Positions 7,775 through 16,512 of a stretch of DNA of 36,253 bases are shown in pieces; within the stretch, counting starts at the first letter, position 1, and every line of letters begins with the position of its first letter. The translations under genes were made by a program, and so were the position numbers. Location of the stretch: positions 1 through 36,253 of the forward strand of contig PBRC01000046.1 in NCBI GenBank assembly GCA_002725285.1, read 5' to 3'. Source of the stretch: Gammaproteobacteria bacterium (GTDB lineage: Bacteria; Pseudomonadota; Gammaproteobacteria; Pseudomonadales; Azotimanducaceae). The notes beneath the pieces were generated by a model. The model was not told where the DNA came from, ran no database searches, and saw nothing but the letters and a program-made list of their open reading frames with translations.

Positions 7775-10213
7775 ATGTTACTAAAACCTTATCGCGTTCT
7801 GGACCTGACCAGTCGGCACGGTATGTTATGCGCGCAGATTCTTGGCGATCTGGGTGCAGATGTCATTCAGATCGAACCACCCGGTGGCGCGGCAGGAAGA
7901 GAGCAGGGTCCTTTCTTTGAAGGACGGGTCGACCCGGAGTTTTCGTTGAATTGGTGGGGATATGCGCGAGGTAAACGCAGCATCGAATTGGACATTGATG
8001 CCGAAAGAGAGGTCTTTCTGCGTCTTGTCGCGCGTGCTGATTTCCTCGTTGAGTCTGAGCCGGTTGGCAGCCTTGTGGCACGGGGTATAGGTCACGATGT
8101 GCTGGCTCAACATAATCCCGCCCTGATTCATGTCTCGATGACACCCTTCGGTAGCAGTGGTCCCAAGGCCGGTTGGGCAGCAACTGATCTGACCCTGTTG
8201 GCCAGTGCAGGTCCGCTGGCACTTACAGGTGATGATGATCGCCCGCCTGTGCGTGTTTCTGTGGATCAGGCATGGAATCATGTCGCTGCAGAAGGGGCAG
8301 CGGGTGCGCTGGTGGCGCTGCACGATAGAGCCGGTTCTGGTCTGGGGCAGCATGTAGAGGTGTCAGTACAACAGGCGCTTACCATAGCGACTCAGGGGTA
8401 TGTTCTATCAGCAGCGGTGAATGAGGAGACCGCGACACGGACCGCAGGTGGTATGAAAGCGGGTGATCTGATGATTCGTCTGACCTTCCCAGCCAAAGAC
8501 GGGCAGGTTTCCATCACTTTATTGTTCGGCGCCACAATTGGACCCGCCACCAGGCGCCTGATGGAATATGTCTGTGAGCAGGGTTTCTGTGATGAGGCAA
8601 CCCGCGATAAAGACTGGCTTGAATACGGGTTGTTAATCACCAACGGCGATGAGCCAATGTCAGAATGGGAGCGGGTCAAGGATTGTGTCGCTGCATGCAC
8701 TGCCTCAAAAACCAAAGCCGAACTCCTTGAGGTCGCGATGCAGCGTCGCCTGCTGCTGGCACCCATGTCGACGGTAGCTGATGTCGTCGATAGTGAACAG
8801 TTTGCCAGTCGTCAGTATTTTAGATGTCCGGACGGCGATGGACCCTCAGCATCAGTCAACTACCCTGGTGCGTTTGCAAAGTTCAGTGAAACGCCCTTTC
8901 AGGCAGGTCGCAGGCCACCGCGTGTCGGTGAACATTCGTCAGAGGTTTTGGCTGAGCTTGCCAGTGTGCCCCCGATTTCTCTTCCAGGCGTTGAAAGCAA
9001 GGCTGGTGAATTGCCGCTTAAAGGTGTCAAGGTGCTGGATTTGATGTGGGCTCTGGCAGGTCCCGCTGCGACCAGAATGCTGGCGGATTATGGTGCGACG
9101 GTCGTACGAGTTGAATCCACTTCGCGGCTTGATGTTTGCCGGACGATCCGCCCTTTTATCGACAGTGATGAGTCGCCAGAGAAATCCGCAATCTTCCATA
9201 GCACCAATGCCGGGAAATGCATGTTAACGGTTGACCTGACGAAACCTGAAGGGCGTGAAGTTATCCTTGATCTTGTTCGCTGGGCTGATGTTGTAGCGGA
9301 ATCATTCTCTCCCAGAGCAATGCAGGGACTGGGTCTCGATTATGCCACTCTGCGAAAGGTCAATTCGAAGATCATTATGTTAAGCACGTGTTTAATGGGT
9401 CAGACCGGACCGCTTTCCATGTTTGCCGGTTACGGTAATCTTTCTGCGGCTATCTCGGGATTCTATGAGATCACGGGATGGCCGGATCGAGAACCCGCTG
9501 GTCCCTTTGGCGCCTATACTGATTACATTGCACCTCGGTTCAATGCTGCCGCAATACTGGCTGCGTTGGATTATCGCAAGCGCACAGGCAAGGGTCAGTA
9601 CATCGACCTGGCTCAGAGCGAGGCAGCGTTACACTTTCTGACGCCAGCAATTCTTGATTACACTGCAAACAATGTTATTCAGTCGCGAAGAGGTAATCGG
9701 GACCCTCATGCTGCTCCACACGGCGTATATGCTACATCCGGTCAAGATAATCGTATTGCCATTGGCTGTGAAACCGAGGTGCACTGGCAGGCGCTATGCA
9801 GTGTGTTGACTTGTCTTGATGTAAATGATGCTCGCTTCAAAGATCTGAACGCAAGACTGACCAATGAGGATGAACTGGATTCCCTGGTTGCTGCCGCGAT
9901 AGCTGATCTCGACGCAACAGATCTGGAAACTGCATTACAATCCGTCGGTGTGCCCGCTTCAGTCGTACTCAACAGCCCCGAGTTGTGGCTAGATCCACAA
10001 CTTGCTCACCAGGGGCATTTCATCAGACTGCCACATCCGGAAGGAGGTGAAACGGTAATTGAAGCCTCACGGATCCACCTGTCACGTTCAGCGACCTTTG
10101 TTGATTCGAGTGCACCGACATTTTCGAGAGATATGGCTGATGTACTGAATAATCTGCTGGGATACGATGATGAGAAGTTCGGTCAGTTACTTGTTGCCGG
10201 CGCTCTTGAGTAG
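7775..10213 (+). CDS. Fused two-domain family III (CaiB/BaiF) CoA-transferase, Asp in C-half (812 aa)
   Basis: It transfers CoA between carboxylates. I chose the ATG at 7775 because TAAGGAG (7761-7767) precedes it; an upstream extension lacks such a site. Two complete CaiB domains are joined: residues 1 to about 400 (LGDLGADVIQIEPP motif) and about 415-812 (LADYGATVVRVES motif). At the position of the nucleophilic Asp of formyl-CoA transferase, the N-half has Glu (GQHVEVS, E195) and the C-half keeps Asp (GQYIDLA, D611), so probably only one active site works. The N-half resembles the product of 20118-21353 (shared ESEP and ATDLTL segments) and the C-half that of 21350-22579, so it looks like a fusion of that kind of pair. 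Fused two-domain CaiB proteins include DddD (dimethylsulfoniopropionate CoA-transferase/lyase), but I see nothing that makes this DddD. Confidence 0.9.
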   Translation: MLLKPYRVLDLTSRHGMLCAQILGDLGADVIQIEPPGGAAGREQGPFFEGRVDPEFSLNWWGYARGKRSIELDIDAEREVFLRLVARADFLVESEPVGSLVARGIGHDVLAQHNPALIHVSMTPFGSSGPKAGWAATDLTLLASAGPLALTGDDDRPPVRVSVDQAWNHVAAEGAAGALVALHDRAGSGLGQHVEVSVQQALTIATQGYVLSAAVNEETATRTAGGMKAGDLMIRLTFPAKDGQVSITLLFGATIGPATRRLMEYVCEQGFCDEATRDKDWLEYGLLITNGDEPMSEWERVKDCVAACTASKTKAELLEVAMQRRLLLAPMSTVADVVDSEQFASRQYFRCPDGDGPSASVNYPGAFAKFSETPFQAGRRPPRVGEHSSEVLAELASVPPISLPGVESKAGELPLKGVKVLDLMWALAGPAATRMLADYGATVVRVESTSRLDVCRTIRPFIDSDESPEKSAIFHSTNAGKCMLTVDLTKPEGREVILDLVRWADVVAESFSPRAMQGLGLDYATLRKVNSKIIMLSTCLMGQTGPLSMFAGYGNLSAAISGFYEITGWPDREPAGPFGAYTDYIAPRFNAAAILAALDYRKRTGKGQYIDLAQSEAALHFLTPAILDYTANNVIQSRRGNRDPHAAPHGVYATSGQDNRIAIGCETEVHWQALCSVLTCLDVNDARFKDLNARLTNEDELDSLVAAAIADLDATDLETALQSVGVPASVVLNSPELWLDPQLAHQGHFIRLPHPEGGETVIEASRIHLSRSATFVDSSAPTFSRDMADVLNNLLGYDDEKFGQLLVAGALE

Positions 10214-10237
10214 GTACTGGCATAGAAGAGTCATGAA

Positions 10238-11350
10238 ATGAGTTCGGCACTAAGCGGATTACGCGTTATAGATATCAGCGGAACGGTTGCCACCAGCTAT
10301 TGCGCGAAACTCTTCACTGACTATGGTGCAGAGGTCATCAACCTCGAACCTGGAGAAGGATTTCAGACCCGACGCTTGCATCCTTTCCTTGAGCACACGT
10401 CTGAGGCTGACAAGAGTGCAATGCACGCTTATCTGAGTACCAACAAGCTGAGTCTCAACAGGGAACAGCTGAGCCACAGTAAACTCACCAGTCTGATCAA
10501 GAGTGCCGATCTGATCCTGGATGATGGTACTGAAACTGAATTAACGTCGTACAGCAGAAATGTCCGGGCCAGTATTAGCTGGTACGGCAGAACAGGTGAA
10601 TATGCTGATTTTACAGGTTCGGATGCTCAGTGCTTTGCATTGAATGGCATGTTGCGAAGTATCGGTCGGGTAGAGGGACCACCACTTATCCCTACCGGCT
10701 ACCAGGCGCAGATCGTTGGCGGGCTGTCTGCATTTATTGGTGCAATGGTCCATGTGCTTGCGGCTGAATTGGGCAACAGACAGGAATTGGTAGAACTTGA
10801 AACCAGCATCTTTGAGGCTTGCCTGTGTTTTACAGATGTTGGTGCTGTCAGCTCTCACAATACCAATATTGAAGTACCTCGCCTTGGTATCAACCGTTTT
10901 CCCCCGACCTACCCACTCGGTATATTCCCCTGCCGGGATGGTTGGATTGGATTGACTGTACTGACACCGTCACAGTGGGATGCGTTCTGCAAGATTCTTG
11001 AGATCGATGAGTATGCTGATGTCGAGCTTTTCCAGACAGCCGTGGGTCGTCTGCAGTCAATTGATATCCTGGAACCGATCATCATGGAAAAGTTGCTTGA
11101 GCACTCGGCTGAAGAACTCTTCTACCGCGGTCAGGAAAATGCGGTGCCCTTAGCCAGGGTACCGACCATGGAGGAACTGTTCGGGGTTGATCAGTTTGTG
11201 CACCGCCATGCCTTTGCACAGGCCAGTCTGCCCGATAACAGGAAGCTGCAGGTACCGACCGTGCCGTTTCGATTGTATGCCACACCGCCATCATTTGGCG
11301 GTACGGTCGCATCGCTGGGAGCACACACCGGGGAATTTGCGAATGTCTGA
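10238..11350 (+). CDS. CaiB-type CoA-transferase, degenerate subunit of a split pair (370 aa)
   Basis: A family III fold is visible from LSGLRVIDISG through LFTDYGAEVINLEP to the C-terminal VPFRLYATPP. The catalytic loop is eroded: where active members have GQxVD, this has RQELVELE, with Glu186 nearest the Asp position. The usual SKRSIxLDL segment is also poorly kept (TNKLSLNREQL). It is shorter than the usual 390-410 residues. It is closest to the N-half of the fused protein at 14063-16474 (shared IPSMKEIF / VPTMEELF and WIGLTVLTPSQW-type segments). The ATG has AGAAGAG at 10224-10230. Its stop overlaps the next start by 8 bp, so the two products are probably made in equal amounts as a heteromer, this one being the non-catalytic or regulatory half. 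Confidence 0.85.
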   Translation: MSSALSGLRVIDISGTVATSYCAKLFTDYGAEVINLEPGEGFQTRRLHPFLEHTSEADKSAMHAYLSTNKLSLNREQLSHSKLTSLIKSADLILDDGTETELTSYSRNVRASISWYGRTGEYADFTGSDAQCFALNGMLRSIGRVEGPPLIPTGYQAQIVGGLSAFIGAMVHVLAAELGNRQELVELETSIFEACLCFTDVGAVSSHNTNIEVPRLGINRFPPTYPLGIFPCRDGWIGLTVLTPSQWDAFCKILEIDEYADVELFQTAVGRLQSIDILEPIIMEKLLEHSAEELFYRGQENAVPLARVPTMEELFGVDQFVHRHAFAQASLPDNRKLQVPTVPFRLYATPPSFGGTVASLGAHTGEFANV

Positions 11351-12593
11351 TACCCGCACGCCTGGCATGGCACCACTTAAAGGGGTACGTATTGTTGATC
11401 TGTGCATGGGTTGGGCAGGACCACTCGCCACCAGGCATATGGCTGACATGGGTGCCGATGTCATTAAGGTTGAGAGTTGTGAGCGGTTCGACTGGTGGCG
11501 GAGTTGGGAGGCGACACCTGAGTGGATTGAAGACGATGGTGCGGAGAAGTCAGTGGCATTCAATACCGTAAACCGTAACAAGCGCGACATAACGCTGGAT
11601 CTTGAACATCCGGAAGGCAGACAACTGCTGCTTCAACTCGTTGGTACAGCCAACGCGGTCGTGGAGAACTACTCCGGGGGGGTCTTGCCAAAATTGAACC
11701 TCGGTTTCGAGGAGTTTAAACAGGCGAAAGAAGATATCATTCTCCTGTCAATGCCCGCATTTGGCTCAAATGGACCCTGGAAGAATTTCCGCGCTTATGG
11801 CTCAACTGTTGAGCAGGCCTCGGGATTGCCACACCTGAATGGTGAAAGCGATGATCCACCCACAATGCACCACGTGGCTTATGGTGATGCTAACGGTGGA
11901 TTGAATGGGGCTGCTGCACTGCTCGTTGCACTTCGTCACCAGAATCGCACAGGTGAAGGTCAGTTCGTTGATTTGTCCCAGGTTGAGTCGATGTTTGCAC
12001 TGGCAGTTCATGGCATCCTTGAATATGCGGCAACAGAGACTGCTCCCGCCAGAACCGGTAATGCCTCGCAATCAATGGCTCCCCACGGTACATATCCGTG
12101 CAAAGAGGAAGACAGCTGGGTTGTGATCCAGATTATGGATGAGAACCAATGGCAAAGACTCCAGCAACTTGTGGGAAATCCTCTGCAGCAGTTTGGTGTG
12201 CTTGCCGACCGAATCAAAAAGCGTGAACGACTTGACCAGACGATTTCAATATGGACGCAGGATCAGGATGCCCGGGAACTCATGTTCAGGTTGCAACAAA
12301 GTGGCGTTCCTGCCGCAGCGACTCATACTTCAGCAGGTCTGCTTGGTGATGAGCATCTGAGATCTCGTGGCTATTGGCAGTGGCTGGAACGGGCTGTGGT
12401 TGGCAGGCAACCGAATCCTTCTCCCCCTTACAGGCAAGGCCCCGATCCCTACGCAATTTCTTCTCCTGCACCGACGCTGGGACAACACAATGAAGAGGTA
12501 CTGGGAGATATTCTCGGACTGGATGCGAGTGAGCTGGCACGCCTGGAGGCCATGGGTATTATTGGGAAACGACCCCGAATGCGAACCGGTTGA
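11343..12593 (+). CDS. CaiB-type CoA-transferase, catalytic subunit of the split pair (416 aa)
   Basis: I chose the ATG at 11343 because it forms an 8-bp overlap (ATGTCTGA) with the preceding stop, typical of coupled subunits; a longer upstream reading would overlap the previous gene by more than 150 bp. Motifs: APLKGVRIVDL, MADMGADVIKVES, NKRDITLDL and the catalytic segment GEGQFVDLS with Asp210 intact. It aligns by eye with the C-half of the protein at 14063-16474 and resembles the C-half at 7775-10213. Heteromeric family III enzymes of known function include benzylsuccinate CoA-transferase BbsEF and SmtAB of the 3-hydroxypropionate cycle. The substrate here is unknown. A 205-bp gap follows. 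Confidence 0.9.
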   Translation: MSDTRTPGMAPLKGVRIVDLCMGWAGPLATRHMADMGADVIKVESCERFDWWRSWEATPEWIEDDGAEKSVAFNTVNRNKRDITLDLEHPEGRQLLLQLVGTANAVVENYSGGVLPKLNLGFEEFKQAKEDIILLSMPAFGSNGPWKNFRAYGSTVEQASGLPHLNGESDDPPTMHHVAYGDANGGLNGAAALLVALRHQNRTGEGQFVDLSQVESMFALAVHGILEYAATETAPARTGNASQSMAPHGTYPCKEEDSWVVIQIMDENQWQRLQQLVGNPLQQFGVLADRIKKRERLDQTISIWTQDQDARELMFRLQQSGVPAAATHTSAGLLGDEHLRSRGYWQWLERAVVGRQPNPSPPYRQGPDPYAISSPAPTLGQHNEEVLGDILGLDASELARLEAMGIIGKRPRMRTG

Positions 12594-12625
12594 TTCTGGA
12601 GACGCCACAGCCATGGAAAGGATAT

Positions 12626-12654
12626 TTCTTGAGACTAAGTGAATCAGGTATATT
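12626..12654 (+). promoter_or_regulatory. Weak promoter candidate upstream of the single CaiB gene
   Basis: TATATT (12649-12654, 5/6 to the -10 consensus) lies 17 bp after TTCTTG, a poor -35. It lies in the 205-bp gap after 12593 and would let the gene at 12799, with its leader peptide, be read separately. Confidence 0.22.
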
Positions 12655-12749
12655 CGTACTGTTTTATTACCCCAATCGTATTTGCCTGAACGGCGTGATG
12701 GAATCGGACAGCCGAACTACAAATTGAGATAAAGGAGCCAGGAGAATTT

Positions 12750-12776
12750 ATGACTCAGCTGACATTTTCTTGCTGA
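12750..12776 (+). CDS. Candidate 8-codon leader peptide (MTQLTFSC)
   Basis: An ATG at 12750 has AGGAG at 12740-12744 (spacing 5), with a further AAAGGAG at 12731-12737, a better ribosome site than that of the real gene downstream. It encodes eight residues and stops at 12774-12776, 22 nt before the ATG of the CoA-transferase at 12799, which has only AGGA at longer spacing. It may control that gene by reinitiation, or it may be the relic of an older start. Confidence 0.35.
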   Translation: MTQLTFSC

Positions 12777-12798
12777 TTTTCGACAGGAATCAGAAAAC

Positions 12799-14055
12799 AT
12801 GCCCGGCCCCTTAAGTCACATTAAAGTCCTGGAAATGACACTCGCCATCCAGGGTCCTGCGGCGGGAGTTTATCTTCGTGATATGGGTGCAGATGTTATC
12901 AAGGTGGAACCCCCGCTGGGAGATGCAAGCCGGTACAGTCGAGGGATCAACAATGACCTGCCTTTGGAAGCACCTGGTTCGCAGTTTGTTTCCATGAACA
13001 GAGGTAAGAAATCCGTATGTCTGGATGCCCATACACCACTCGGTCTGGAGGCAGTCAAGGCAATGCTTAAAGAGGCAGATATTTTCCTGAGTAATTATCG
13101 TGCCCCTGCACTTGAAAAAATGGGACTCGATTACGAATCAGTCAGATCTCTGAACCCGAAACTCATTTACGCGACCGCCAGTGGTTTCGGTCCTATCGGA
13201 CCCGATAAGAATAAACCCATGCTGGACGGTGCTGCTATTGCTCGTGGTGGCCTGGCCAGCGTGACGGGGATGAGGGGAGATGGACCCATTATCCCGGGAG
13301 CGATGATTGCCGATGGTGCCGGAGGGATGCAGCTCTCTCTCGGAATTGTCACGGCCCTTGCCGCTCGCGAACATACTGGCCTGGGCCAGTGGGTGCAAAC
13401 CTCTGCATTAGGGGCGCAATTGTCGATACAGAGTTGGGAGCTTTGCCATGTCTGGATGACAGGTAAACAGTTAAAAAGAAGCGGCGCTCATTACACCAAT
13501 GTCTACGCGCCCTACGGTATCTACGAGACTGCCGATGGGGGGCACTTCCTGCTTGCGGTGGCAATGACAAATGAAGCCTGGGACGCATTCTGGGTTTTCG
13601 CGGATAACCCGATCGAAGCGATAAATCCGACCTGGGACACTCCAAGTAAGCGATTTGGGGCAGGCGCGACAGAGGAAGATGCGATGTTGATCCAGGAGAA
13701 GATGCGAACTGCTTTTAAGAACAGGACCACAGCTGAATGGGAAGAATTCCTGGCAACCCAGCACGAGATGATTTACCAACGGATACAGAACTATGATGAG
13801 GTTCGAACCGATGCGCAGATCCTCGCCAACAGTTACGTTGAGACGATTGAGGTGAAAAACATTGGCGAGACATCAGTGGTTGGCAATCTCATATCGTTCA
13901 GCGGAACCCCGGCTTCCATCAAGGGACCACCCCCGGATCTTGGTGCAGACACAGAATCAGTACTGATCGAGCTTGGCTTCACTGATGAAGAAATTAAGTC
14001 GCTAATAGATCATGCCGATAGCGAAAGACGACGTGAATTGGCAAAGCGGTCTTGA
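12799..14055 (+). CDS. Single-domain family III (CaiB/BaiF) CoA-transferase with Gln at the catalytic position (418 aa)
   Basis: Full-length CaiB fold: LSHIKVLEMTLAIQGPAAG, LRDMGADVIKVEPP, NRGKKSVCLD, MGLDYESV and YAPYGIYETADGG are all in order. In the catalytic loop the sequence is GLGQWVQTSALG, so Gln200 stands where formyl-CoA transferase has its Asp nucleophile. I recall other family members with a WVQTS loop, so this may mark a subfamily and not a dead enzyme. Unlike its neighbours it has no partner domain, so it is probably a homodimer. It ends 7 bp before the convergent minus-strand gene, with no terminator visible between them. Confidence 0.9.
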   Translation: MPGPLSHIKVLEMTLAIQGPAAGVYLRDMGADVIKVEPPLGDASRYSRGINNDLPLEAPGSQFVSMNRGKKSVCLDAHTPLGLEAVKAMLKEADIFLSNYRAPALEKMGLDYESVRSLNPKLIYATASGFGPIGPDKNKPMLDGAAIARGGLASVTGMRGDGPIIPGAMIADGAGGMQLSLGIVTALAAREHTGLGQWVQTSALGAQLSIQSWELCHVWMTGKQLKRSGAHYTNVYAPYGIYETADGGHFLLAVAMTNEAWDAFWVFADNPIEAINPTWDTPSKRFGAGATEEDAMLIQEKMRTAFKNRTTAEWEEFLATQHEMIYQRIQNYDEVRTDAQILANSYVETIEVKNIGETSVVGNLISFSGTPASIKGPPPDLGADTESVLIELGFTDEEIKSLIDHADSERRRELAKRS

Positions 14056-14062
14056 GTAGGGA

Positions 14063-16474
14063 TTACCTGGCGGCCATAGGCACGGTGCCGACGACATCAT
14101 CAATGACAAGTTCAACGATCTCCTCGGCGCTCAGCCCGGCGACTTCTGTTAACACTTCTTCGATATGTTCGCCAAGTAATGGTGCACGCCGACCTTGAAC
14201 AGATTCAGCAAAACGATATCGATAGGGTTGATTGGGGTAGTGTTTGATGCCAATGCCTGGACGATCCTGGGCAATGAAGCTACCCCGGGCAGCAAGCTGA
14301 GGATCGTCGAGCAACTCAGGTCCACGCATGACGGCGCCAGCCGGGACTCCCTTGCGCTGCAATCGTTTCATAAGCTCTAAATGATTTTGCGATCTCGTCC
14401 AGCTGGTAATGGCGTTATCAATTTCGTGTTGGTGTTTGCGACGATCTGCCGGTTGGTAGCTGCTCATATTGTTTGGGATGCCAATCTCTGCGCACAGGGC
14501 TTGCCAGTGTTCGTCCGTTTTGCAGGTGATACCGATCCAGGTATCTTCAGCACACTGGTAGATACCCTGGGGGGAGTAGTTGCGGTGAAGGTTGCCAGTC
14601 CGGCCAGGATCATCCCTGGCCAGCGACCAACCTGTCATTACATCACCTACATAAAGATTGCAGGCCTCCAGCTGGCTTAAATTAACGTATTGACCCTCTC
14701 CGGTTGAATGCCTGTGATGCAGAGCCGCGATCAAAGCGTTTGCCCCCATCACACCGGCGAATAGGTCGCCGCCGGTCATGCCGGTAAACAGGGGTTCACC
14801 ATCTTCGTATCCTGTTAAATGAGAAATGCCGGACATCTGCTCGGTTGACATCCCGAAAGCCACATAGTCCCGCCATGAGGTTTCCTGGCCGAATCCAGAC
14901 AGAGAGATCATAATAAGTCCGGGGTTGATTTCTCTCAGTACCTCATATGACAGGCCAAAGTTCTTCATCACCCTGGGTGTGTAGTTTTCAATCAATACAT
15001 CGACACTGCCAACCATTGCCTTGATTGCATCTCGGCCACGCGGGTCTTTTAAGTTGAGTGTGACAGCACGCTTACCTCGATTAACCCAGTTGAAGTAGGG
15101 TGAAGCTTCCCAACTTGGTACGCCCTCCTGGCCTCCTGCCGTGCCAGAACCTCGCCAGCCGTCGATGTGTTGAACCGATTCAACCTTGATCACCTCGGCA
15201 CCGGCATCTGCGGCAATTTGTGCTGCAACGGGACCGGCAAAAAACATTGACAGATCCAGTATTCGGATCCCGTGAAGGGGTGCTGTGGGCTTACTTGCGG
15301 TCTTACTGTCCTCTGTTTCTTCAGCGTCGAGTTCTGCAAAAACCTCTTCATTATGTTCGCCCAGCAGGGGAGGTCTGTAGGGTTTTGGCGTTGTCACTGT
15401 CGATTTAAACGGGATGCCTGGAACATCTACAGCACCTGCTTCCGGGTGATCAAGGGTGATGAAATACTTCCTCTCTAGATGGGGTTCCAATTCAAAGATC
15501 TCTTTCATGCTGGGGATCAGTCCAAAAGGCACCCGGGCAGCCTCAGCCTCGTGAAAAAGCTGTGTGGCAGTTTTTCCTTTTAATGCTTCAGCGAAAGCGA
15601 CCCGTACTTCCTCGATTTTCTCGCTGGGATTGGTCCATGAAAGACCCTGGTATCGGGGATTAGCCGCAATATCACCCCGGTTGAGAAAATCACAGAGCAG
15701 TTGCCACTGAGCCAGGGTCAGTGCATTCAGACCGATATAGCCTTCTTCGGTCGGCAGAATGAAAGCAGCCCCGGCGCCTGAACCGATACTTGAATATCTG
15801 CCGGGGGTTATGCCGAGATATTCATAGAGGAGAGTGGGTAGCTGCGCTCCTGTCAGCACCGCCTCCTGTGCACTCACATCGATATGCTCACCATTTCCAT
15901 GATGGGCACGACCAAAGGCTGCCATTGATGTGGCAACGGCCGCAAAGGCCCCGGTCAGTGTTTCAGCAATCGCACCCCCTGCCTGTAGTGGTTCCCGATC
16001 TGGTGTTCCGCACAAGTTCGCCCAGCCACCGACCGCACAGGCAATCAGATGTGAGGACTCGTAATCTGAATGAGGACCAAAGGAACCAAAGCCCGAAATC
16101 GTCGTCAGGATGCAGGCGGGATTCCACTTCTTGAAACTCTCGTAGCCCAGCCCCTTTCTGTCCAGTGATTCAATAGTTTCGGATGCAATAACGATATCGT
16201 AGCGGGCGACGAGTCTGCTGAGCTGCTTGTGACCGTCCTCCGTTGTGAGATCCAGCACGATACTTCGTTTACTGGTATTCAGAAAAAAGAAAGATGCGCT
16301 GGCTTCAGGATTGCTGATGCCACCCGGGAACGGGCCCTGACGACGCGTTTCGTCTCCTTCCGGACTTTCAACTTTTACCACGCTTGCGCCAAGATCACCC
16401 AGCAGCTTCGAACAGAAGGGTCCTGCAGTTCCTGTGGAAATGTCGAGTATTTTAAGATGGCTCAACGGCTGCAT
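14063..16474 (-). CDS. Fused two-domain family III CoA-transferase, Asp in N-half (803 aa)
   Basis: I chose the ATG at 16474: GAGGG lies 7 nt upstream and it opens directly into the domain start MQPLSHLKILDIS. A longer reading (to 16597) adds 41 unrelated residues and overlaps the HisG-like gene. The N-domain covers about residues 1-385 (LGDLGASVVKVESP) and the C-domain about 400-803 (AADAGAEVIKVES). The catalytic Asp is present in the N-half (GEHIDVSAQE, D199) and replaced by Asn in the C-half (GQYVNLSQLE, N598). This is the reverse of the fused protein at 7775-10213. The halves resemble, in order, the products of 10238-11350 and 11343-12593. It is the last gene of the minus-strand group and starts 28 bp after the HisG-like stop. 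Confidence 0.9.
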   Translation of the reverse strand: MQPLSHLKILDISTGTAGPFCSKLLGDLGASVVKVESPEGDETRRQGPFPGGISNPEASASFFFLNTSKRSIVLDLTTEDGHKQLSRLVARYDIVIASETIESLDRKGLGYESFKKWNPACILTTISGFGSFGPHSDYESSHLIACAVGGWANLCGTPDREPLQAGGAIAETLTGAFAAVATSMAAFGRAHHGNGEHIDVSAQEAVLTGAQLPTLLYEYLGITPGRYSSIGSGAGAAFILPTEEGYIGLNALTLAQWQLLCDFLNRGDIAANPRYQGLSWTNPSEKIEEVRVAFAEALKGKTATQLFHEAEAARVPFGLIPSMKEIFELEPHLERKYFITLDHPEAGAVDVPGIPFKSTVTTPKPYRPPLLGEHNEEVFAELDAEETEDSKTASKPTAPLHGIRILDLSMFFAGPVAAQIAADAGAEVIKVESVQHIDGWRGSGTAGGQEGVPSWEASPYFNWVNRGKRAVTLNLKDPRGRDAIKAMVGSVDVLIENYTPRVMKNFGLSYEVLREINPGLIMISLSGFGQETSWRDYVAFGMSTEQMSGISHLTGYEDGEPLFTGMTGGDLFAGVMGANALIAALHHRHSTGEGQYVNLSQLEACNLYVGDVMTGWSLARDDPGRTGNLHRNYSPQGIYQCAEDTWIGITCKTDEHWQALCAEIGIPNNMSSYQPADRRKHQHEIDNAITSWTRSQNHLELMKRLQRKGVPAGAVMRGPELLDDPQLAARGSFIAQDRPGIGIKHYPNQPYRYRFAESVQGRRAPLLGEHIEEVLTEVAGLSAEEIVELVIDDVVGTVPMAAR

Positions 16475-16488
16475 GGGTTGGCCCTCTT

Positions 16489-16512
16489 TCTCACTTATAG
16501 TCTCACTTATGG
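16489..16512. repeat. 12-bp tandem duplication at the HisG-like stop codon
   Basis: TCTCACTTATAG (16489-16500) is followed directly by TCTCACTTATGG (16501-16512), 11 of 12 bases identical. The second copy contains the stop codon of the HisG-like gene on the minus strand, and the first provides a second TGA just past it. It is a small slippage duplication with no effect on either protein. Confidence 0.8.

Noticed and set aside
7675-7920. 81-residue plus-strand frame crossing the tandem repeat
   Set aside because: It is generated by the repeat and by the wrong frame of the CoA-transferase gene; no family features.
7775-10213. Assignment as DddD (DMSP CoA-transferase/lyase)
   Set aside because: Shared fused two-domain layout is not specific; no DMSP transporter, DddB/C or regulator is nearby and I cannot confirm diagnostic residues.
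11187-11342. 52-residue N-terminal extension of the CaiB gene starting at 11343
   Set aside because: It lies inside the preceding CaiB gene in another frame; the ATG at 11343 overlaps that gene's stop by 8 bp and begins the conserved domain.
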